This document shows positions 56,336-64,000 of a stretch of DNA of 64,000 bases, piece after piece. Source of the DNA: Moniliella sp. 'wahieum' (taxonomy: Eukaryota; Basidiomycota; Moniliellomycetes; Moniliellales; Moniliellaceae); the NCBI GenBank assembly GCA_003971905.1, contig RSEE01000033.1, positions 593,683 to 657,682 of the forward strand, given 5' to 3'. The notes under the pieces are model-generated. The model was given only the letters and a program-made list of their open reading frames with translations. It searched no databases and had not been told where the DNA came from. The position numbers and the translations under genes are program-made. How positions within the stretch are numbered: position 1 is the first letter of the stretch; the number at the start of each line of letters is the position of its first letter.

Positions 56336-58858
56336 AGTGACTGCCAGTCACTAGTCACTAGTCACTAGTCATCTCCCCCCACACATACAGACCCACACCC
56401 CCGTTGGCACGAAGCATCCTTACGCGTTACGACCAGCCAGTAGGGTCTCATTGCATGAACCGCGCAGACGCAATAACCCGCCACAGTCGAGTTTTACGTC
56501 TCTGTCCTGTTGACCCTCCGGGGTCCGTAGAGAGGGTCACTATCGCCTCTTAAAGCTTAAACCATAATGCTGTTTTGGTCCCCTTTCTCTAAATGGCTGC
56601 GGGGATGTTAGACCGGGCTTTGGACCACATGCTGCCAGGAGTCACCACGGTTAACTCCTTCGCCTTTCTTTTCTCTTCTGGGCGTAGTCCCACATTCTGT
56701 CATTATTGAACCATATCACCGCATTCATATCTTCTGTCCGAAGGAAAAAAGGACTCGCTGAGATATCTGGGCCAAAATTAATATGTCCAACATGCCGAGG
56801 TTTTGGGTAATGGAGTTAGAACTGTCCATGCTTCAAAGGCTGTGCTAATATAGAACGGATTTTTGGACGACGAGAGGGGCACCAGCGCTCTCAGTCTGAA
56901 CGCCCAGCCTCAAAGAACAGGGGAAACCCACACCCTCTCTCGGACAAGAAGACGACGCATGAGAAATTGCAGTAAACCCATGTGGATTGCAATTCTTTTA
57001 GACCCACGCAGGATCGGAGGGATAAACTAAGAGAGAGAGATGAAGATGAAGAAGGAAGCAAGGGGGTGCACAGCTTATGAGCGGAGAACGCTTCCACCCC
57101 CAACTCAGAAAGCGTCTCCAAAATTGTGGCGTCTGCGTATTTGAGTGAATCATGTTGGTGTCTAATACGGAGGAAACCTTAGATAAAATGCCATACACAC
57201 CTATTACGGCATGCGCCCTTGGATGTAAGACCCGCATAGAACAGTTTGCGCTCTTGTCTCTTTGAAGCTAATGCGTCTCTCCTCAGATCTCAGACCTCAG
57301 GCCCTCTCGCAGGCCTTGCTGACCTCACCATCGAAGATCCCTTCCCCCAGAAAAAGATACTGCTGCGGGCCTCACGGATGGGTCAGACGGTGGCTGTGAG
57401 CGCTGACTCTCGTGGTGTGTGGATCAGAACTGATCTTGGCTTCCCAGCTGCGTGCCAAAAGTATACCGATATACCGACAGTGGGGGAGAGACGAGCGGTT
57501 GAGAGAATCCAGAGAGACTATGATAAGAAAAGATGAGTACAACAGAAGCAGGATGAGATCTGAGATCTACAAGGAGAGGAATGGAACGATAGACCAGTGG
57601 AAGGAGAACTGGAATGGTGACGTTAGTGTGAATTTAGATGTGGCTGTGGCCCTCCGAGAGACCTGAGATCTGACCCGTGGTCGCGCGGTCAACAGTAAAG
57701 TAGTGTGGCGTATACAAAAGGTATATAGACGGGGGGTGGCGTCGCCGGAAAAGTGTGAAAATATAACGTTTGCCGTAACGCACGCCTTCTGTGGTTTTGT
57801 GCTTGGTGCGGCAGTGTCTGAGCCTGAGCATCGAGCACAGAGTACAGAGTCTCTTCTTTAATATAGCCCCTCCCCTCTGAGAGGAGCTGAGCGCTGAGCG
57901 TCTGAACTCCACAACGTGGGTGTGAGTGAAGTGGGTCCAAAGTGTGTGGGTTATTAGGTTCCGCCATTAAATCGACCCTATATTCCACAACGTCATTCTG
58001 TCTCGCCGGATACCACCGTTTCGGAACCGGCATGTGCACGCCAAGAGAGACCTCACCCACAAAGCAATGCTTTCTTCAAGTTGAAATCCCAAGTATATAT
58101 TGTTCCCCTCCATTATTTGTATGCCGCAGGAACCGGTAATCAACAGTTTCCAACAAAACGTGTAATCTCCCAACCCCAAGCGATGACATTTGACCGGTCG
58201 ACGAGTTTCGTGATGGGCGCGACGTTCAACGTACGCCGTTCAGCGCTATAATGTTAAACGCACGTTAACGAGCGTGTAACGTAACGTGTAACCCCTACTA
58301 CGTATAGTTTGGCACAGACAGAGTAACCCCGGGTGTATCGCGGTTTATCTCCTTTCAAATTTCACGAGAGATGAACGTTGCCAGTGGATGTGCTCAACAG
58401 GCAGTGTTAAATGAAGAACGGTATAAAACACTCAGCTAGATAGTAGGCGATCCCCGTCGAGGCTCATAGGCAGGCATAATAACACTACCGACCCCATTTT
58501 GATAGTGTACACGTCATCGATATCCACCGTGGCCTTGATGTCGCTGATGTCAGAAACCTTATTTATTCTGACATCCAGGATGTCAGCGCCATCTCGGCTC
58601 CCCCTTGCTATCCCTCGGGTCAAGGACGCGAGTGAGGTCAAATCTGTTATCGGCGACCACAAGGACATCAGTGCCATCAGTCTTCAAGCTTCAATGTTCA
58701 AGCAAAAGGCAATGGTCCCTGGATCTGCTTATGCAACCTCGATGGTGGCCGGTCAGAGGGGCAGGCACCCTCGCATCGTATCTTTGGGCGAGGCGATGGC
58801 CCCGTGTTCCGCCGCTGTTCCGCCTGTTAGACTGTGATCCTGCAGCTGTTCTTATCCC

Positions 58859-58929
58859 GGCTCGATAGCTTAGTGGTAACGCATCCCTGGCCAATAGGCG
58901 ATGACATGGGTTCGAATCCCATTCAAGCC
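58859..58929 (+). tRNA. tRNA or tRNA-like gene, anticodon uncertain
   Basis: A 71-nt segment has an A box (TAGCTTAGTGGTAACGC) and B box (GGTTCGAATCC). Acceptor GGCTCGA pairs with TCAAGCC except for one C-A. T arm ATGGG-TTCGAAT-CCCAT is perfect. The anticodon arm TCCCT/AGGCG has one mismatch and loop GGCCAAT: at standard positions the anticodon would be CCA (Trp), but T33 is replaced by G. An indel in the arm, or a pseudogene, would also explain this. A TTTT run follows at 58934-58937. I call the gene, not the isotype. Confidence 0.6.
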
Positions 58930-60103
58930 TCTCTTTTCCTCACTGTTTCCCCCGGGTTGTGCCCTCCCACACCGCCTCCTTGGACGTGTTTGCCACGTAT
59001 TCGCTGCTTCGCCACAGTTGACCAACGATGGGCCAGACATTTGTGCTCCATGCATCACACCACTACTTTTCTTTGCATCTCGTCCAAGTAAGCGATCTGT
59101 GGGCGACCGTGACGCGTGACGAGACCTGGAGTCCAGATGGTCCTCGAGGGTGATGCAATCGCACTGGTGGTGGTGGTCTAAGCCAACCAGCAACGCCTAC
59201 AGAGGAACATCAAGCAGTGAGTCGTCACCAGGGGCTAAGCTGCGGAACCAGGAAAAAACAGGAGAGAAAACAACGGAACTCCCAGGCCTGAGGAGAAACT
59301 GAAGGGGCATTGGCCAAAGCACGAGCCACCTGATGGCTCAAGACCGCTATGCGCCTCACTAGGAGACCACCGGGCCCACTGTTGCCACGTGGCTGGCTAG
59401 GTCTTCTGCAGTTAGCTTACCTACTCAAAAGCTTTTGTTTCTTCTTGTAGCAACGCCTGTATTTGCCTTGCCTCCACCTGTATCCCGCTCCCGCTTATAT
59501 ACTCGATACTCCTCCTCTCTCTCTCCGCTGTATTCGCTGTCTGCATCGTAGAGACTGTTGTGTCTCGCTTGTTCTGGCATACTTGCGTCGCTACACCACG
59601 GCCCGGTTTGCTGAGGCTTCGCCCCAGCCTGTTGGGCTGGGTCACCGTCGCCACCGTAGCCACCGTTCCCCCTAGAGATACGCGCTGGCTGGGTGGACTG
59701 GAACGTGGCACACATCAGCTGATGTAAAAGTGTACAGGGGCGTTTCCCATTTCCCGTTTTTTCACCCGGCCTCACGTAGTTCGAAGAGTACCAGAGTACT
59801 GGTAGAGCTAGTGAAGCTTGAAGCTTGAAGAGCTAGTGAAGCTTGAAGCTTGAAGAGCTAGTGAAGCTTGAAGCTTGAAGAGCTAGTGAAGCTTGAAGCT
59901 TGAAGAGCTAGTGAAGCGAAGCTTGAAGAGATTATCGATTGGCATGAGATCCGAGATCGCAGTAGGTGATCAGTCGATGGATCCGCAAGCAGCAGGGCTG
60001 TACTGGTGCTGAGTGTAAGGTGAATCCCACGGCATCACAATATGGTGGGCGTGAGTAAAAAGGTCTCATCGATCATCGGCCTGAGCAAAGGAGCAACTCA
60101 AAT
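58930..60103. other. Region between tRNA-like gene and retroelement fragment
   Basis: No supported gene. A stretch near 59600-59680 (GCCACCGTAGCCACCGTTCC) resembles sequence just upstream of the LINE-like remnant at about 49085-49110. The 25-bp minisatellite lies at 59806-59930. Confidence 0.5.
59806..59930. repeat. 25-bp minisatellite, about five units
   Basis: Unit AGCTAGTGAAGCTTGAAG plus CTTGAAG begins at 59806, 59831, 59856, 59881 and 59906; the last is partly degenerate. Units are internally repetitive (GAAGCTT). Confidence 0.95.
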
Positions 60104-60200
60104 AACGCAGGAGGCCCAGATCGCGTACCGGAAGGTGGTACATGAGAGCACTGCGACGCCTTTAAAGCTCTGACAATGATAGGGATGCAGTATAGAGATA
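60104..60200 (+). mobile_element. Internally deleted second copy of the LINE-like remnant
   Basis: 60104-60163 matches 49521-49575 with a few changes (ACGCAGGAGG, GCGTACCGGA, TGAGCAC-like), then jumps directly to a match with 49961-49999 (AAGCTCTGACAATGATAGGG against AAGCTCTGTCAATGATATGG). About 386 nt of the longer copy are absent. Confidence 0.7.
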
Positions 60201-60284
60201 ACTCCACTCCTCTCAGTGGCATGGTTCGGCGTAATCGTAATTTGATGTCCTCGACCAAAGTTGCAGCACGGTGCTGAGCCACCA

Positions 60285-60400
60285 TAATCGCCAAGTGGCG
60301 CCCCACAGTATGGTAAGGCGTAGCGCAAAAGCGCGAAACCTTCCTGGTTATTCCTTCCAATATTCCTTCTTAGGGGGCAGGAGTATTCTTTAGCCTCTGT
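60285..60400. repeat. Direct repeat, copy 1 (copy 2 at about 61013-61125)
   Basis: CGCCAAGTGGCGCC, CCTTCC..TTATTCCTTCCAA, ATTCCTTC and GGGCAGGAGTAT..TCTTTAGCC occur in the same order in both copies, with substitutions and indels. Confidence 0.75.
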
Positions 60401-60426
60401 ATTTTCTTGACTCTTGATACGAGGCG

Positions 60427-60783
60427 CTGCGGTGTCTCCCGATGCAGAGCCCCTCATGTCATAGGCATCTCTTACTAGCACGTCTTCAGTCTCTACATAG
60501 GCTAGCAAGAGAGAGCTTATCTATCCATGCAGCTGGCATCCTTCGCAGCCCGCTCAATATATGGGCGCATGAGTACGATGCTTTGTTCCCATTACGCCCA
60601 CAGTCTTGGCAGAACCCTTTGTCTGCTGCGGCCCACCGGACCGCGGACTTGACAGAACAGACTGCGCTTTATGCCTTACTATTGTAGCTCTCTCTTGCTA
60701 GGCTATGTAGAGACTGAGTACTGACGACGTGTTTGGAAGAGATGCCTACGAAATGCGGGGTTCTGCGTCATGAGATACCGCAG
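60427..60783. repeat. Imperfect foldback (inverted repeat) element
   Basis: Left arm 60427-60517 and right arm 60686-60783 are imperfect reverse complements; the inner 30 nt (AGTCTCTACATAGGCTAGCA plus AGAGAGAGCT on the left) agree at 29 positions. About 168 nt lie between. This is MITE-like or a head-to-head insertion of the same repeat. Confidence 0.75.
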
Positions 60784-61125
60784 CTCCCCGTACATCTCTG
60801 TAGCTCATGCGCTCATGTGCAAAATTATGCAACAATACACGTCAACTGACTGCTCTCTGGTCTTTCACATCATTACTCAGCCCACCGGACACGGTGCCGT
60901 GCGCTAGTATGTCCGTCGAAGCGGAGGGTGCACTACACAGTGCAAACTTGCGCTATCTATATATAACAGTTGGAGCACGGTTCCATGTGGCGTTATACTA
61001 GGCCAAGTGCCAGTCGCCAAGTGGCGCCACAGTAGGGTAAAGGCGCAGGCTAAGGGACCCTTCCTTATCATTCCTTCCAACATTCCTTCCTGGAGGGCAG
61101 GAGTATATTCTCTAGCCTCTACTGT

Positions 61126-64000
61126 AGCTCTCATGTGCAAATGTTTAGTAGTACTAGTATCAGTTATTAAGGGCGAGGCCAGCTCTTATTCATCCCACCT
61201 CCTGAACGCTTTCGGACCCCGCAAGTCTCGATATGGCTCCCATCAGACCCGATGTGGATATTTTGATGACAGCCAGTGGCCTAGCGAGGCAACCAGACTG
61301 CATCCAGGACCAACAGGACGACATCCGCGCACACCTCGGCCATACGTTTTGTTCACCTCCAAGCCGACTTCCATGCCGGGGCCAGCCGCCCGTTGGAGAG
61401 CATGACGTGCCCGACACCCCATGTGGAGGGTCATGATCCGACTCCAAGATCAGGTCGCAGACGTTCGCGAAGCCCTAAGTGGAGTAAACGAAATGCAACA
61501 TGAACTCCATGAAGCCCAAAACGGAAAATTCTTCATGAGATCATGACACGGACGGCCACGTCGCAGGCCACTACGAGCCAGGATGAAGACGCAGAAAAGC
61601 GGACTCGAGATGCTGTTGGCCAAGTCCGCCCTATATCTGTATGCCTCCATTTTTCATCTTCAGATGATTAATTTAAGGCTGACCACAGCATCTTTTCCGT
61701 TTAACCGCATTTTGGTTTTGCAGCGCAAGTACATTAAACAGCTAGTCATGCGTTGCATGAAGGCGCCTTGGGAAGCGTCTCATCTAGAAGGCTCCTGTGC
61801 GGTATGTATCTATCTTGAATCGCTCGAGACCGAGCTTTCTCTGTGACAAAAGGATGGTTTGGTTGAGCAGGAATGGGCCAAAACTCACGTTGCCAAACCC
61901 AGGCCTCCTGGCACCGTTATCGATGTTGCAACTGTGATGATAAAGGGTGCCTAGGCAAAGAAGAGTATGGGCAAGAATAACACGAGCCATAACGGTCATC
62001 CGCTATGAGATCCTAACTAATGTGCGTATCTTCATTTGGTTCCTTTCCCCTTCACGGTACGTTCTGAACGCTTCTGCCCGAATCCACTTGCAGGTGGAGA
62101 CGCACCACTGAGAGTAAGTAAGGCACCGTGGGCCCACATCGGGTGCTGTCAGTGTCGCCTCATTTCAAAAGAAGGTTGTCAAACATAACCTGGGAGACTA
62201 TGGCCGCAACCTCAAGGTGGAGGGCAGCAAGCTTGCGATGCGCATTCGCATCCTCCTTTATTTCTGATTCGATTTGCTGAATATACGACCAGGTGGAGAA
62301 GCTGTCGAACGGACTTTGAAACCAGCTGGGGCATTTCGCTGGATGCCATCCCTGACTCTGATGCAACGGTACCCGCTGAGGCAGCGGCTGTGATGCTAAC
62401 CTTTCGAACACATGTGGCGACCAGGCCCGATATGCAATACCAATCTATCCAAATACCACAGATCTCCTTTTTTTGGTTTAATTATAGGATTAGCCATTAT
62501 TATTGGATAGTCCCCCATTGGCAAGAAACGTGTACGCAACAGGAGCAGTCATAGTCCTCGATGTCGATAGTGTCATCGGGAGACATTGATGTCGGGGTAC
62601 CCGGGGACATCTATGCCATTGTTGGAGACCTATTACCCCTATGGCATCACCACGTCAATGAGACCCCCGACGTCTAAGGCATCTTTGGTGGTGCTGTCAT
62701 CGCCGACATATTTGACGTGAACCCTATCATTGATAGGGCGTAACCCTTTGATGTTTTCCCCGTCCCTGATGTCTTTGATAAATTGAGCGAGTCTCGCATC
62801 CATGTCGCCAATGACATACATTTCGTATCTGACATCATGGACATCACTACCGTCCCCGCCATCGAGAACAGCTGCGTTATTTACTTGATGTCTATGACAC
62901 CAAAGCTCTGGTCCTACATCCATGACCGTCATGACCGTCATGACTGCCATGGATGTCAGAAAGGGGTCGGTAGTGAAGCATGTGAAAACGAAAAACGGAA
63001 GGAAGCGAATGTGAATCAGAGAGAGGGTGCGTGTTCTTCAAGTGTAGACCGGGGAAGTCTGGCAGTACAATAGTCTCTCGACAATAAAATATGGATGGTC
63101 GTGCTGATATCTATACTTTAGGAGGCCACCACGGACCTCTCCGGCCCGGCTTGGGTGCTGGGCCACCTTTCCCCCACCGTCCACCGTTCTACCGACCGTG
63201 TTGAGCCACAACGTGTATCCCATAGTTGGTCCACCGGTTCACTGTTCCACCGTTCCACCGTCCCCCTTCGTGAATTTTCACCCACTGCCGGCGCTGTTGC
63301 AACCACAGGCTCGCGTGTGAAGTATGTAAGGATCGGCCGGCACGAGTGAGAGCCAAGATCAAAGGGAAGCAAAGGATGCACGTAGAGAAAAGGAAACAGG
63401 ACCGGCGAAGAGGAGTGGAAAGCTTTGCCTGATTAGATAGCTAGAGGACCCTAACCTTGCTGTTCCTGCCATTTTTGCCCACAATTTTTGGGTCATGTTG
63501 AGAGGAAGGGTTGCGATGAGGGGGGGGAGCAAAAAGAAAAATTATGTTTGTACGACATGTTGGCAAGATCGACATATTATTGCAACAATGAGCCCACTAC
63601 TACTCAATGCGAACAATTGTCCCACAGTTGGTCTTGATCGGCCTCGTCCACAGTCAGCTGGATCTTGCTTTTCGCCTTTTGAGTCACAGTCGATTCACTG
63701 GACACGGTTCTGGAATGACTCACCAAGGCCCCTCCTATAGGTGAGGTAAAACTGGTTCCTTTGTGGGCCTTATAGTAACATTGCCATTAGAGAGACGAGA
63801 CCGGCAGGACTACACTAATGTGGATTGGCCTAGGTCCGTCAATCTTCGCCCGTGAACCTGTTTCAGCGATAGCCTAGCACCCCATGTGGGTAAAACCCGC
63901 GCTAGAATTTCAACCTCGTCATAGTAACCTCTTCCCACATCAGAGATGCCAGGAGAGTAGAAAGCTTTTCCATGTGTCAGCTTCCGACTGCGTTCCTTTT
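61126..64000. other. Gene-poor right end
   Basis: No convincing gene. Frames at 62639-62950 (minus) are built from GATGTC/GACATC-type units and are probably repeat. A CCACCGTTC cluster lies near 63170-63260. Confidence 0.5.

Larger units (their letters stand above)
53439..58858. other. Gene-poor, repeat-rich region
   Basis: Five kilobases without a supported gene. The first few hundred bases are the velvet promoter/5' UTR side. The rest holds AAGCTTCAAG units (54150-54205), a GTCAC/ACATGTGAC-rich stretch (54645-55140), AACGTT motifs (56235-56335, 58210-58300) and a CACTAGT tract (56343-56370). Open frames are short and overlapping. Confidence 0.55.

Noticed and set aside
56235-58300. Telomere or subtelomere repeat
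   Set aside because: TTTAACG-type units do not match TTAGGG and are not in a regular array.
60098-60508. 136-codon minus-strand protein
   Set aside because: Lies across the retroelement fragment and repeat arms; frame openness is explained by repeat composition.

Overview
The window looks like a fungal nuclear chromosome segment, most likely from a basidiomycete. I base this on dense protein-coding genes on both strands, very short spliceosomal introns (about 47-90 nt, GTACGT/GTATGT donors, CTAAC or CTGAC branch sites, YAG acceptors), a tRNA with an intron after position 37, and purely eukaryotic or fungal gene content such as velvet, Src1/Heh, eS30 without a ubiquitin-like fusion, and a BOP1/Erb1 homologue. 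The phylum call is inference; the species is not identified.

Layout. 1-1.1 kb: 3' part of a histidine phosphatase (+). 1.3-3.3 kb: a putative mitochondrial protein with a decapeptide repeat (-). 5.8-7.4 kb: pyruvate kinase (+). 8.2-10.9 kb: SR140/U2SURP-like splicing factor (+). 11.1-12.3 kb: homoserine dehydrogenase (-), divergent from eIF1/SUI1 at 12.9-13.3 kb (+). 14.2-15.3 kb: TOM40 (+). 18.4-21.4 kb: beta-COP (-). 24.6-26.8 kb: a Ser/Pro-rich protein (+). 27.4-28.2 kb: ribosomal protein eL8 (-), divergent from the RNA polymerase I subunit A49 at 28.8-30.2 kb (+). 30.8 kb: tRNA-Gly(UCC). 31.2-33.4 kb: an unrecognised protein (-), divergent from an Src1/Heh-type inner nuclear membrane protein at 33.8-36.3 kb (+). 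36.6-37.4 kb: DUF1640/MCUR1-like mitochondrial coiled-coil protein (-). 38.6-39.0 kb: eS30 (-), head-to-head with eS10 at 39.3-39.8 kb (+). 40.7-43.4 kb: ERB1/BOP1 (+). 43.8-45.7 kb: MFS sugar transporter (-). 51.1-53.4 kb: velvet-domain regulator (-).

From about 45.7 kb to the end the DNA is gene-poor. It holds a tRNA-like gene, remnants of a LINE-like retroelement in two related copies, an imperfect foldback repeat, a 25-bp minisatellite and many degenerate short-motif tracts.

Functional themes. Genes for making ribosomes and starting translation are frequent between 12.9 and 43.4 kb (eIF1, eL8, A49, eS30, eS10, Erb1). The rest are mostly single housekeeping genes (glycolysis, Thr/Met synthesis, mitochondrial import, COPI coat, splicing, nuclear envelope) plus one developmental regulator (velvet).

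Sequence quality. Many highly conserved genes are interrupted by one- or two-base indels, after which the conserved protein resumes in another frame. Genes without such breaks (eIF1, eS30) are mostly short. The simplest reading is residual assembly error rather than decay, so I annotate these as CDS spans and state the breaks. I found no clear undescribed multi-gene system. The most distinctive items are the head-to-head eS30/eS10 pair with a composite palindrome between them, the in-frame stop inside ERB1, and the repeat-derived structures after 54 kb.
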